A stretch of DNA of 34,455 nucleotides from Clostridia bacterium. GTDB lineage: Bacteria > Bacillota > Clostridia > Oscillospirales > CAG-272. Below, piece by piece: positions 14,630 through 23,489 of this stretch (within the stretch, counting starts at the first letter, position 1; each line of letters opens with the position of its first letter). The stretch covers positions 1 through 34,455 of the forward strand of contig JAKSPU010000016.1 of assembly GCA_024404505.1 (NCBI GenBank), given 5' to 3'. The notes under the pieces are model-generated. The model did not search any database, was not told where the DNA came from, and worked only from the letters and a program-made list of their open reading frames with translations. The translations under genes and the position numbers were made by a program.

Positions 14630-15061
14630 ATGGAAATTGCAATTATTGCTCACGACATGAAAATGGAACTGATGACACAGTTCTGCATTGCGTACTGCGG
14701 GATCCTGAGCAAACACAACCTTTGTGCCACCAGTACAACAGCCAAGTTCATCTCTGAGGCTACCGGCCTGCAGATCGAGCGGCTTCTGACGGGTGAGCAG
14801 GGCGGCGAGGAACAGATCGCCTCCCGGATCGCTTACAATGAGATCGACGTTCTTCTGTACTTCCGCGATACCCGCCCCTCCGCTGCCTACGACGAGACGG
14901 GCAGCGAGCTGCAGCGGATGTGCGATATGTATAATATCCCCGTCGCCACCAATATCGCCACCGCCGAGGTCCTGATCATGGCGCTCGACCGCGGTGATCT
15001 GGATTGGCGTGAGGTCATGAATCCCCGCTCCGAGTACAGCCGGAAACACAAGAATATGTAA
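14630..15061 (+). CDS. mgsA: Methylglyoxal synthase-like protein with altered active site
   Basis: 143 residues. The start at 14630 gives the usual MGS N-terminus MEIAIIAHD (His8, Asp9 retained, equal to E. coli His19, Asp20). The fold is clear from Asp80 (E. coli Asp91) and the NIPVATNIATAEVLI stretch. Three residues tied to catalysis in E. coli differ when aligned without gaps: Asp71 is Glu60, His98 is Tyr87 and Asp101 is Thr90. The phosphate loop GTTG reads STTA. MGS turns dihydroxyacetone phosphate into methylglyoxal. This copy may have weak, changed or no enzyme activity, and a ligand-binding role is possible. The C-terminal extension GDLDWREVMNPR is typical, as I recall, of related clostridial proteins. 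It shares a direction with thrS. Confidence 0.8.
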   Translation: MEIAIIAHDMKMELMTQFCIAYCGILSKHNLCATSTTAKFISEATGLQIERLLTGEQGGEEQIASRIAYNEIDVLLYFRDTRPSAAYDETGSELQRMCDMYNIPVATNIATAEVLIMALDRGDLDWREVMNPRSEYSRKHKNM

Positions 15062-15065
15062 CCAT

Positions 15066-15345
15066 CGGACAAACCGGCACGAGCCGGATGTCCGCGGGCG
15101 CGGGCGCGCCGAGCGCGTCCCACGCGAGGAATATGCCGTCCGGAAGCGGCGCACAGAGAGGGAACGGTTGGTGAGAGTTTCCCCGCGATGCACCGGACAG
15201 GTACCGCCCCCGCGGAAGCCCCATCAACCGTATACGAGCGAAAGCTCCGGGTGGAACCGTGCGTGAGTCTTTCCGCGGACGTTATGTCTGCGGCCTCATA
15301 CACCCCGGGGACCTGTGTCCTGCACAGGATCCCCGGGGTATTTGT
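15066..15345 (+). promoter_or_regulatory. T-box riboswitch leader of thrS
   Basis: This is the 345-base gap between mgsA and thrS. The Stem I distal part shows AGAGAGGGAACGG...GGTTGGTGAGAG near 15154-15176. GTCCGG and CCGGAC close the helix below, and the 3' side then offers ACC (15203-15205) as a likely threonine specifier codon. The T-box sequence GGGTGGAACCGTG is at 15249-15261. Its A after TGG would pair with a U discriminator base, as expected for tRNA-Thr of Bacillota. A terminator hairpin (15302-15339) completes it. Uncharged tRNA-Thr should allow read-through. I see no separate promoter, so transcription may come from the mgsA promoter. Confidence 0.92.
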
Positions 15346-15350
15346 GTTTT
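15302..15350 (+). terminator. T-box regulated terminator
   Basis: ACCCCGGGGA (15302-15311) pairs with TCCCCGGGGT (15330-15339), and CCTGTG with CACAGG inside it, followed by ATTTGTGTTTT. It is the off-state hairpin of the thrS leader. Confidence 0.88.
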
Positions 15351-15406
15351 CCGCCGGTCCCCGCACCCGACGTTTTACCGTCTATTTATCAAAAAGGAGA
15401 TAAATC

Positions 15407-17341
15407 ATGAAAATCAATTTCGGAACCAAAATCATGGAATTCGACGCGCCTCTGACCGTATACGACGCAGGCTCGGCCGCCGAGCTGACGAGTCGGGCCA
15501 CGCTGTGCGCGCACGTCAACGGCAAGCTGGTCGGCCTGACCACCATGCTGACCGAGGACAGTGACGTCGAGCTGCTGACCTTTGAGGATCCCGACGGCAA
15601 GCACGTCTTCCGTCACACCGCCGCCCACATCATGGCACAGGCCGTCAAGCGCCTGTACCCCGCCACCAAGATGACCATCGGTCCCGCGCTGGAGACCGGC
15701 TTCTACTACGACTTCGATTCCGACGTCGCCTTCACGCCCGAGATCCTCAAGGAGATCGAGAAGGAAATGAAGCACATCGTGCAGGAGAACCTGCGCATCG
15801 AGCGCTTCGAGTTGCCCCGCGCCGAGGCGATCGCCCTCATGACCGAGCGCGACGAGCCGTACAAGGTGCAGCTGATCAACGAGCTGCCCGAGGGTGAGGT
15901 CATCAGCTTCTATAAGCAGGGCGAGTATATCGACCTGTGCGTCGGCCCGCACCTGTTCGCTACGGGCGCCGTCAAGGCGTTCAAGCTGACGCAGTGCACC
16001 GGCGCGTACTGGAAGGGCGACCAGAAGAACAAGATGCTGCAGCGCGTCTACGGCGTGGCTTACCCCACCAAGGACGAGATGAACAGCTACCTCGAGGCCG
16101 TCGAGGAGGCCAAGAAGCGCGACCACAACAAGCTCGGCCGCGACCTTGAGTACTTCACCACGGTCGACGTCATCGGTCAGGGCCTGCCTGTCCTGCTCCC
16201 CAAGGGCGCACGCGTCGTGCAGATCCTGCAGCGCTGGGTAGAGGACGTCGAGCAGTCCAAGGGCTGTCTCTTGACCAAGACGCCCCTCATGGCCAAGCGC
16301 GACCTGTATAAGATCTCCGGCCACTGGGATCACTACCTCGACGGTATGTTCGTTCTCGGCGATCCCTACGACGAGACCAAGGAGTGCTTCGCCATGCGTC
16401 CGATGACCTGCCCGTTCCAGTATCAGGTCTACCTCAACCGCAAGCGCTCCTACCGCGATCTGCCCATGAGACTCACCGAGACCTCCACGCTGTTCCGCAA
16501 CGAGGATTCCGGCGAGATGCACGGCCTTATCCGCGTCCGTCAGTTCACGATCTCCGAGGGCCACTACATCCTGCGCCCCGAGCAGCTGGAGGAGGAGTTC
16601 AAGGGCTGCCTCGAACTGGCCAAGTACTTCCTCGGCACGGTCGGCCTGCTGAACGACTGCACGTTCCGCTTCTCGCAGTGGGATCCCGCCAACCCCAAGA
16701 ATAAATATGAGGGTACGCCCGAGCAGTGGGAGGAGGCCCAGCGCGTGATGGGCAACATCCTTGACCACCTCGGCATCAAGTACACGGTCGGTATCGACGA
16801 GGCCGCCTTCTACGGCCCCAAGCTGGATATACAGTATCACAACGTCTTCGGCAAGGAGGACACGCTGGTCACAATCCAGATCGATATGCTGCTCGCCCAG
16901 CGCTTCGGCATGACCTACGTCGATTCCGACGGCCAGGAGAAGTATCCGTATATCATTCACCGTACCTCCCTCGGCTGCTTCGAGCGCACGCTCGCTTACC
17001 TGATCGAGAAGTACGGCGGCGCTATGCCCATGTGGATGGCACCCACGCAGGTCAAGATCCTGCCGATGGGCGACAGCGAGATTGACTACTGCCGCGCTCT
17101 GGCGCAGAAGTATGCCGCTGCCGGTCTGCGCGTCGAGGTGGACGAGTCCAGCAACACCATCAAGTACAAGATCCGTGCTGCCCAGAACGAGAAGATCCCG
17201 TATATGCTCGTCATCGGCGGTCAGGAGGTCGAAAACGGGACCGTGTCCGTCCGTTCCCGCAAGGGCGACGTCACCAACGGCGTATCTGCCGAGCAGTTCC
17301 TCGCCGACGCACTGCTTGAGGTCGCGGAAAAGAGAAGATAA
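15407..17341 (+). CDS. thrS: Threonyl-tRNA synthetase
   Basis: 644 residues, full length. The TGS domain (about 1-62) is followed by the editing/SAD domain with HTAAH at 70-74. The class II core has MRPMTCPF (zinc Cys near 335) and RLTETSTLFRNEDSGEMHGL. The zinc His lies in YIIHRTSLGCFER, and an anticodon-binding domain covers about 540-644. It charges tRNA-Thr in the cytoplasm. SD AAAAGGAG lies 7 bases before the ATG. Codon choice is strongly biased (lysine almost only AAG), as expected of a highly expressed gene. It is regulated by the T-box just upstream. Confidence 0.98.
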   Translation: MKINFGTKIMEFDAPLTVYDAGSAAELTSRATLCAHVNGKLVGLTTMLTEDSDVELLTFEDPDGKHVFRHTAAHIMAQAVKRLYPATKMTIGPALETGFYYDFDSDVAFTPEILKEIEKEMKHIVQENLRIERFELPRAEAIALMTERDEPYKVQLINELPEGEVISFYKQGEYIDLCVGPHLFATGAVKAFKLTQCTGAYWKGDQKNKMLQRVYGVAYPTKDEMNSYLEAVEEAKKRDHNKLGRDLEYFTTVDVIGQGLPVLLPKGARVVQILQRWVEDVEQSKGCLLTKTPLMAKRDLYKISGHWDHYLDGMFVLGDPYDETKECFAMRPMTCPFQYQVYLNRKRSYRDLPMRLTETSTLFRNEDSGEMHGLIRVRQFTISEGHYILRPEQLEEEFKGCLELAKYFLGTVGLLNDCTFRFSQWDPANPKNKYEGTPEQWEEAQRVMGNILDHLGIKYTVGIDEAAFYGPKLDIQYHNVFGKEDTLVTIQIDMLLAQRFGMTYVDSDGQEKYPYIIHRTSLGCFERTLAYLIEKYGGAMPMWMAPTQVKILPMGDSEIDYCRALAQKYAAAGLRVEVDESSNTIKYKIRAAQNEKIPYMLVIGGQEVENGTVSVRSRKGDVTNGVSAEQFLADALLEVAEKRR

Positions 17342-17680
17342 TCCGGGAGTGCCCGGACCCCGGGGAACGCCTCGCGCGTCCCGCGCTCAGGGACCCAGCC
17401 CCCGGCTTCCTCCCGTGCGCGGGAGGGGGAGAAATGAAGATTCTTTTTCCCGAGGGGAATGGGCGCCGCAGCACCCATTCCCCTCGGGCTCCTAATCCCG
17501 GGGAGGCGCGCCTGCGGGCGCGGGGAGACGGAGATAGCCCCTTCGGGGCCGGAACGCGAACGCGGAGGCCGGATCGCTGTAGGGGCGGCTATTGGTCGCC
17601 CGCCGCCCCCGCGTCCCGCAGAATGAGGGTGCAGGGAGAGGGGGGGCGGCTCCGCCGTTTATCTTTTTGCCCGGTCGGTA
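17342..17680. repeat. Non-coding GC-rich palindromic region after thrS
   Basis: No gene is seen here. It contains CCTCCCG-TGCG-CGGGAGG (17409-17426). A perfect 15-base inverted repeat (17449-17463 with 17474-17488) has a ten-base loop. A weaker GGGGCGGC/GCCGCCCC pair is at 17582-17609. None is followed by a good T-run, so they are not classic terminators, although thrS transcription probably ends here. The segment resembles dispersed intergenic repeat material but differs from the TTCTTGAAAGAA family. Confidence 0.6.
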
Positions 17681-17709
17681 TTGACAATGGCGGTCTGTCG
17701 TGTTATACT
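17681..17709 (+). promoter_or_regulatory. Sigma-A promoter of the 502-residue protein gene
   Basis: TTGACA (17681-17686), 17 bases, TATACT (17704-17709), about 58 bases before the start codon. Confidence 0.85.
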
Positions 17710-17767
17710 CTTATTGAGCCTCACGTATTAACTATCAACTATCAACCAAATAAATGGAGAACGAAAA

Positions 17768-19276
17768 ATGCCCGGCAAAATTTCTCTTGACAATGAACTG
17801 AAACTGATCCCCGTAACCGATCCCATTACGGGCAAAGTGACCTATACCTCGAATATAGAAAAGTCTTTCCTCAAAAAGACGGGGATGACGATCGAGGAGC
17901 TGTGCAAGGGCGGCAGGATCACCAACGCCTACGGACGCAGCGCGCCGATCTATAACGGAGACCCCGAGGACGAGAAGAAAAAAGCACAATTCTATCACGA
18001 ATATATCGGCATCCTGATGCAGGGCAACGGTCTTATGTTTTACGAGGACCCGCACCGGGAAGAAGCGAAGATGGTGAGGTACGACAAGCGGAAGAAAACG
18101 CTTTTGCAGAGTAAGACACCCGTTGAGCCGAAAAAAGAGAAAAAGCCCGGCTGGTGGAACCGCCGGAAAGACAAAAAGCTTCTTGCGCAGAAAAAGAAGG
18201 GTACGCCCGAAATGGAGCGTTACCGCGACTTCCTTTTCAGAAAGAAGGATGCCGAGGAGAAGCGTCAGTATCAGTACGCGCACCACGACGAGATCATGGC
18301 GGAGAAGCGTATGCTCGAAAAACTGAAGCAGAACAGCGATTTCGGTCTCGGGTTTTATCTGAATTTCAACAAGGATGAATACGCTTCCAATCCCTTTACC
18401 GATCCGTTTTCGCGGGAAATGCTCGTGAACGAGATCGGGAACAGGCTGGTCCTCGATGCTTACGCGCAGCTCAAAACGACCGATCCCGACAGGGCAAAGG
18501 ACCTCTGCCACAGGATCGTCGCCGCGCAGGCGGAGGCGGGGGACGACCCGAAGGGACTGCTGAAACTTTTGAGCGAAGGCGATAAGAAGTGGATCCAAAC
18601 GCATACCGACTCGATCCGCGACCCGGAATCGCTCCGCTCGTTCCTACAGAACGGCGAAAAGGACAAACTCAGAGAAAACCTCATACAGCATCAGAAGTCG
18701 AAGAACGCGGATATCCTGAGTCCCGACCTGCAGTTTGCCGACGCCACAAAGAGCAAGCCGAACGCACCCGTTCCCGACGAGAAGACCACCGCTGCGTATA
18801 AGTCCCTCTGCGACGACGCGAGAGCGGCGATGGCGCGTTTGAAATCGATCGGCGCGACGACGACGGGCACCGTGCCCGAGCAGCTGATGCCGCAGGTGAA
18901 GAAGGATCTCGCAATCGTCTCATTCCAGAACACAATCGCGCACAGCTTCGGAATGAGTCAGAAGATGCGCAGCCACGCGAAGTCGATTCTCGGCTCTCTC
19001 GAGCAGAAGATGCCCGACGGCAAATCGACGATGTACGAAGCGATCCTGAAGAACTACGAGGATTCCTACCTCGGCAGCTTCACCTCGGGAACGATGAAGG
19101 GCGCGGACGTGGAACAGTTCCTCGCGGAGAACAAAGCGAACGACATCTCCAAGCGGGCGCACCTGTTCGGGATCGTCCCGCGGCCGCCCAAGGAAAAGAA
19201 GGCAGACGCTCCCGCCGAACAAAAGGATCAGCTCCAAAAGAACGAGGAAAAGAAAAACGAATACGTCATGGTCTGA
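17768..19276 (+). CDS. Unrecognised 502-residue charged, mostly helical cytoplasmic protein
   Basis: I do not recognise a family. Residues 1-110 look globular, with a Tyr-rich part (ITNAYGRSAPIYNGDP). A Lys-rich linker spans about 110-150, with PGWWNRRKDKK. The region from about 145 to 455 is helical and charged. The end is a Lys/Glu/Gln tail after a proline stretch near 470. There is no signal peptide, membrane segment or catalytic motif. GGAGA lies 8 bases before the ATG, and it has its own promoter and terminator, so it is a single-gene unit. Lysine uses AAA and AAG together, unlike thrS, so expression or origin may differ. It could be a lineage-specific structural or scaffold protein, which is inference. 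Confidence 0.8.
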   Translation: MPGKISLDNELKLIPVTDPITGKVTYTSNIEKSFLKKTGMTIEELCKGGRITNAYGRSAPIYNGDPEDEKKKAQFYHEYIGILMQGNGLMFYEDPHREEAKMVRYDKRKKTLLQSKTPVEPKKEKKPGWWNRRKDKKLLAQKKKGTPEMERYRDFLFRKKDAEEKRQYQYAHHDEIMAEKRMLEKLKQNSDFGLGFYLNFNKDEYASNPFTDPFSREMLVNEIGNRLVLDAYAQLKTTDPDRAKDLCHRIVAAQAEAGDDPKGLLKLLSEGDKKWIQTHTDSIRDPESLRSFLQNGEKDKLRENLIQHQKSKNADILSPDLQFADATKSKPNAPVPDEKTTAAYKSLCDDARAAMARLKSIGATTTGTVPEQLMPQVKKDLAIVSFQNTIAHSFGMSQKMRSHAKSILGSLEQKMPDGKSTMYEAILKNYEDSYLGSFTSGTMKGADVEQFLAENKANDISKRAHLFGIVPRPPKEKKADAPAEQKDQLQKNEEKKNEYVMV

Positions 19277-19284
19277 TCGGATAA

Positions 19285-19320
19285 AAGGGGGGCGGCTCAC
19301 GCAAATGAGCCGCCCCCCTT
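19285..19320 (+). terminator. Terminator after the 502-residue protein gene
   Basis: GGGGGGCGGCTCA (19287-19299) pairs perfectly with TGAGCCGCCCCCC (19306-19318), six-base loop, then TTCATTT. Confidence 0.85.
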
Positions 19321-19352
19321 CATTTGCACCTCCATATTTTTCCGCTTTCCTC

Positions 19353-19381
19353 TTGACGGGCAGACCGGAAAATGGTACAAT
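19353..19381 (+). promoter_or_regulatory. Sigma-A promoter of the flippase-mutS2 pair
   Basis: TTGACG (19353-19358), 17 bases, TACAAT (19376-19381), 68 bases before the flippase start. Confidence 0.75.
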
Positions 19382-19449
19382 ACTATACGCGACCATACGC
19401 ATCGTGCCGCAGCGGCCAAAAGCCGCCCGGCGGAGAGGAGGGGGAGTAT

Positions 19450-20949
19450 ATGTCCCGCAAGAAAACAACAGAAAATCCGATAACCACAGACCTGAATCGG
19501 ACGGGTGCGGACGCCAAGCTCCTCCGCAACACCGCTGTGTTCACCGTCGGCAAGTTCGTGTCCAAGCTGCTTGTCCTGTTCATGACCCGGCTCTATACCG
19601 CCTGCCTCACCACCGAGGAGTACGGTCAGGCCGATCTGATCACCGCCGCCGCCAACCTGCTGATCCCGTTGGCCTGCCTCGGCATTGGCGAGGGCATCGT
19701 CCGCTGCGTGGCCGGGGAAACGACGGACTTCGTCCGCCGCGAGTGTTATTTCACCGCCGGGCTGCTCGTCCTGCTTGCCGGCAGCGTCGGACTCGGACTA
19801 CTCTCGCCGCTCATCGCGCTGATCCCCATGTTCCGCGAGACAGCGTGGCTGATCGTCGTGTACGTGCTGGTGTCCAACCTGCACAGCATCGCGTCGCAGT
19901 ATCTGTACGCCTGCGGAAAGACAGGATTGTTCGCGGGGCAGGGGATCCTCAATACGCTGCTGACCATCCTGCTCAACATCCTGTTCTTGCCCGTCCTTCA
20001 CTTCGGCGTCGTCGGGTATGTGTCCTCCGTCATCATCGCGGACGGGCTGACCACCGTGTTCCTCGTCGTGTATACCCGCCTGTGGAACGATGTCAGACGG
20101 ATGCCGCTGTCCTACTTCCGCCCTTTTATCCGTGAGATGCTCGGCTTCTCGCTCATGATGATCCCGACCACCATCTGCTGGTGGATCACCTCCGTGTCCG
20201 ACCGGTACATGGTGTCCGCCATGCACTCCGAGACGGAAAACGGACTGTACACCGTTGCCTACAAGATCCCCACGCTGCTGACGCTCGCAACGATCGTATT
20301 TGACTCGGCATGGAAGCTGTCCGTGGCGGCCGAGAAGGACGAAGACGCCTGCACCGCCTTCTACACGAAGGTCTGGCGGCATTACCTGACGCTTTCGTTC
20401 GTCGGCGGAGCGGTCCTGATCCTCGCGTGCCGCCCCATTTCGTGGCTGCTGGTGTCCCCGGACTTCCGGGCCTCGTGGGTGTTCGTTCCCGTGCTGACCG
20501 TGGCCACGGTGTTCTGCTCTCTGGATACCTTCCTCGGGTCGGTGTACTTCACGAAAAAGAAGCCGATCTGGTCCATGATCACCGCGATCTGTGCCGCAAG
20601 CCTCAATATCGCGCTGAACTGGCTGCTGATCCCCCGGATGGGCGCCATGGGTGCCGCGCTGGCTACGCTGGCCAGCTACCTGATCGCCTTTATCCTCCGT
20701 ATCGCCACCGTCCGGAAGCTGATCCCGTTTGACCGTCGGCTGGGCGCGTCGGTGCTCAACCTCACGCTGCTCTGCCTGCTCACCGTGGCCGTCACCGCGA
20801 CGGACGGTCAGATATCGTTCCTGCCGGCCGGTGCCGCGTGGGCTGCGGGTGCCGTGCTGTGCGCTGCCATTATCATCATCAATCTGCGGCCGCTCGTCAG
20901 CCTCGTGCGTGATCTGGCCGCCGCTCTGCTTCACCGCGGCAGGGAATGA
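19450..20949 (+). CDS. Oligosaccharide flippase (Wzx/PST type, MOP superfamily)
   Basis: 499 residues from the ATG at 19450, chosen for GGAGAGGAGGGGGA just before it; an upstream ATG at 19372 lies inside the promoter. The protein has some 12-14 membrane segments. Its N-terminus RNTAVFTVGKFVSKLLVLFMTR and the EEYGQADLI loop are typical of polysaccharide-type flippases. MurJ was considered, but the EYGxAD pattern fits PST/Wzx better. The family moves lipid-linked sugars across the membrane for cell-surface polysaccharide. No glycosyltransferases are nearby, so its substrate is unknown. mutS2 follows after 39 bases and is probably co-transcribed. Confidence 0.9.
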   Translation: MSRKKTTENPITTDLNRTGADAKLLRNTAVFTVGKFVSKLLVLFMTRLYTACLTTEEYGQADLITAAANLLIPLACLGIGEGIVRCVAGETTDFVRRECYFTAGLLVLLAGSVGLGLLSPLIALIPMFRETAWLIVVYVLVSNLHSIASQYLYACGKTGLFAGQGILNTLLTILLNILFLPVLHFGVVGYVSSVIIADGLTTVFLVVYTRLWNDVRRMPLSYFRPFIREMLGFSLMMIPTTICWWITSVSDRYMVSAMHSETENGLYTVAYKIPTLLTLATIVFDSAWKLSVAAEKDEDACTAFYTKVWRHYLTLSFVGGAVLILACRPISWLLVSPDFRASWVFVPVLTVATVFCSLDTFLGSVYFTKKKPIWSMITAICAASLNIALNWLLIPRMGAMGAALATLASYLIAFILRIATVRKLIPFDRRLGASVLNLTLLCLLTVAVTATDGQISFLPAGAAWAAGAVLCAAIIIINLRPLVSLVRDLAAALLHRGRE

Positions 20950-20988
20950 CCCGTCTGCCGCACCGTCATTTCTGACAGAAAGGACATC

Positions 20989-23367
20989 ATGAGTATATCC
21001 GAGAAAACCTTACGCACCCTCGAGTATGACAAGATCATCGCCATGCTGGAGGACTGCGCCGAGACCGAGGGCGCCAAGATCCTTGCGCGCGGTCTGCGGC
21101 CCGACACCGATACCTATACCGTTCTGCGCCGCCTGAACCGGACGACCGACGCCCGCCGCCTCGGCGACGCGCAGGGCGTGCCGTCCTTCGGGCATATCCG
21201 CGACATCGGCGCTGCCTGCGACCGCGCCGAAAAGGGTGCGGTCCTGTCCACGCGCGAGCTGATCGACGTGGCCGTCGTCCTCCGCACCGCGCGCTCCCTG
21301 CAGGATTATCACAACGGCAATCACCCGTTCGACACGTCACTCGACGAGATCTTTGACCGATTGATCCCCGACCGCCGTCTGGAGGAGGAGATCACCCGTG
21401 CCATCCCTGCCGAGGACATGATCGCGGACGAGGCGTCGCCGCTGCTTGCGGACATCCGCCGCAAGATCCGGAACGAGAACGCGAAGATCAAGGAGTCGCT
21501 GCAGAAGCTGATCACCTCCAACGCCCGCTACCTGCAGGAGAACATCGTGACGATGCGCGGCGGGCGGTACGTTATCCCGGTCAAGGCCGAGTGCAAGGGC
21601 GAGGTCAAGGGCCTGATCCACGACACCTCGTCCACCGGTGCGACCATTTTCATCGAGCCGATGGCCGTGGTGGACGCGAACAACGAGATCCGCATCCTCC
21701 AGACCAAGGAGGAACGCGAGATCGAGCGGATATTGGCGGAGCTGTCCGCCCACGTCGGCAACGCGTCGGACGCGCTGTGGCTGGACTACCGCAATATCAA
21801 CGAGCTGGCGTTCGCGTTCGCCTGCGGAGAGCTTTCCAACCGCATGAAGGGCGTCCAGCCGCACATTTCCGGGGACCGCTCGGTCGACCTGATCGCCGCG
21901 CGCCACCCGCTGATCGACAAGGACAAGGTGGTCCCGATCCATCTGACGCTCGGGAAGGACTTTGACACGCTGGTCATCACGGGTCCCAACACGGGCGGCA
22001 AGACCGTGTCGCTCAAGACGCTCGGTCTGTTTGCGCTGATGACGCAGGCGGGCCTGCACATCCCGTGCGACGAGGCGTCGACGATCTGTATGTACGACGA
22101 CATTCTCGTGGACCTCGGCGATGAGCAGAGCATCGAGCAGTCGCTGTCCACGTTCTCCTCGCACATGGTCAATATCGTGTCCATCGTCCAGCGCGTCGGA
22201 CCGCGCACGCTGGTGTTGTTCGATGAGCTGGGCGGCGGTACGGATCCCGTCGAGGGCGCGGCACTGGCTGTGTCCATCATCGAGGCGGTGCGCGAGGCCG
22301 GCGCGGAATGCGTCGCCACGACGCACTACGCCGAGCTGAAGGCTTACGCGTTGGACACGGAGGGCGTGTGCAACGCCTGCTGCGAGTTCGACGTGGACAC
22401 GCTCAAGCCGACCTACCGCCTGATCATCGGCGCGCCGGGCAAGTCCAACGCGTTTGCCATTTCCGAAAAGCTCGGGCTGCCGCCGGAGATCATCCGCCGC
22501 GCCGAGCTGATGGTCAGCTCGGACAACAAGCAGTTCGAGCGCGTGATCGAGCAGCTGGAGACCAGCCGCGTACGCATGGAGAAGGAGGAGGAGGAGGCCG
22601 CACGCCTGAAGGAGGAATATGCCCGCTTCAAGGCTGAGGCCGAAGCCGAGATCCGCAAAAAGACGGAGAACGCCGAGCGTGAGGCGGAAAAGGCCCGCCG
22701 GAGAGCGGCCGCGATGGTCGCGTCCGCCAAGGCGTCCTGCGATTTCCTGTACGAGCAGATGGACAAAATGCGGAAGGCACAGGAGTCTGCCGACGCGGCG
22801 AAGGAGCTGGATGCCGCCCGGAAGGCTGTACGCGACCATCTGCGCGCGACGGGAGATATGTTCGATCCCGTAGACGAGCCGGTCGAGGAGGACGGGAACT
22901 ACGTCCTGCCGCGTCCCCTGAAGAAAGGCGACCGGGTGCGCCTCGTGACCGTCAACAAGGAGGGCGTTCTTCTGGACGACCCCAAGGGAGACACGGTGAC
23001 GTTCCAATCGGGCGTTCTGAAAACCAAGGCAAAGATATCCGATCTTCGTCTGCTCACGGATGAAAAGCCAGCCAAGGCCGAAAAGCCCGTCAAGTCGTCG
23101 ATCTCCGTGGAGCGGTCCAACACCTTCAAGGACGAGATCGACCTGCGCGGCATGATCGGCGACGAGGCTTGGTTCGCCGTCGACAAGTACCTCGACGACG
23201 CGATCCTCTACGGTATGCAGACCGTCCACCTCATCCACGGCAAGGGAACCGGAGCGCTCCGCAACGCGCTCTGGAAATACCTCCGCGGCGACAAACGCGT
23301 CGCCTCCTTCCGCCTCGGCCGCTACGGCGAGGGTGACGGCGGAGTGACGGTGGTGGAATTGAAATAA
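20989..23367 (+). CDS. mutS2: Endonuclease MutS2
   Basis: 792 residues, full length. The MutS-like core and clamp helices (about 1-320) lead to the ATPase with Walker A GPNTGGKT (332-339) and the Walker B region LVLFDELGGGTDP. A long Glu/Lys/Ala-rich coiled coil (about 515-620) and a KOW-like segment follow. The C-terminal Smr nuclease domain has IDLRGMIGDEAW and HGKGTGALR. It lacks the mismatch-recognition domain of MutS. By family knowledge it acts on branched DNA to limit recombination, and in Bacillus on collided ribosomes. AAAGGAC precedes the ATG. Confidence 0.97.
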   Translation: MSISEKTLRTLEYDKIIAMLEDCAETEGAKILARGLRPDTDTYTVLRRLNRTTDARRLGDAQGVPSFGHIRDIGAACDRAEKGAVLSTRELIDVAVVLRTARSLQDYHNGNHPFDTSLDEIFDRLIPDRRLEEEITRAIPAEDMIADEASPLLADIRRKIRNENAKIKESLQKLITSNARYLQENIVTMRGGRYVIPVKAECKGEVKGLIHDTSSTGATIFIEPMAVVDANNEIRILQTKEEREIERILAELSAHVGNASDALWLDYRNINELAFAFACGELSNRMKGVQPHISGDRSVDLIAARHPLIDKDKVVPIHLTLGKDFDTLVITGPNTGGKTVSLKTLGLFALMTQAGLHIPCDEASTICMYDDILVDLGDEQSIEQSLSTFSSHMVNIVSIVQRVGPRTLVLFDELGGGTDPVEGAALAVSIIEAVREAGAECVATTHYAELKAYALDTEGVCNACCEFDVDTLKPTYRLIIGAPGKSNAFAISEKLGLPPEIIRRAELMVSSDNKQFERVIEQLETSRVRMEKEEEEAARLKEEYARFKAEAEAEIRKKTENAEREAEKARRRAAAMVASAKASCDFLYEQMDKMRKAQESADAAKELDAARKAVRDHLRATGDMFDPVDEPVEEDGNYVLPRPLKKGDRVRLVTVNKEGVLLDDPKGDTVTFQSGVLKTKAKISDLRLLTDEKPAKAEKPVKSSISVERSNTFKDEIDLRGMIGDEAWFAVDKYLDDAILYGMQTVHLIHGKGTGALRNALWKYLRGDKRVASFRLGRYGEGDGGVTVVELK

Positions 23368-23375
23368 ACAATAAT

Positions 23376-23456
23376 GCAGGGGGGAGAAGGGAAACTTCTT
23401 GAAAGAAGTTTCCCTTCTCCCCCCTGCACCCTCCTCATCTCTTCAAGAACTTTAAT
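23376..23456 (+). repeat. Hairpin repeat, copy G, between convergent mutS2 and the PurL-like gene
   Basis: A perfect 23-base inverted repeat (23376-23398 with 23405-23427) has the family centre TTCTTGAAAGAA but otherwise different arms. CAAGAACTTTAAT (23444-23456) follows downstream, as in copy D. It lies 9 bases after the mutS2 stop and probably serves as terminator for both converging genes. Confidence 0.8.
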
Positions 23457-23489
23457 GGGGGAGGGAATAAGATGCGGGGAATATGGAGG

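Noticed and set aside
17449-17488. Intrinsic terminator of thrS
   Set aside because: The 15-base stem is perfect, but no T-run follows on either strand.
19450-20949. MurJ (lipid II flippase)
   Set aside because: N-terminal and loop motifs fit PST/Wzx flippases better; not certain without a search.
21337-23238. 633-codon minus-strand open frame
   Set aside because: Mirror of mutS2, whose frame has Walker and Smr motifs.
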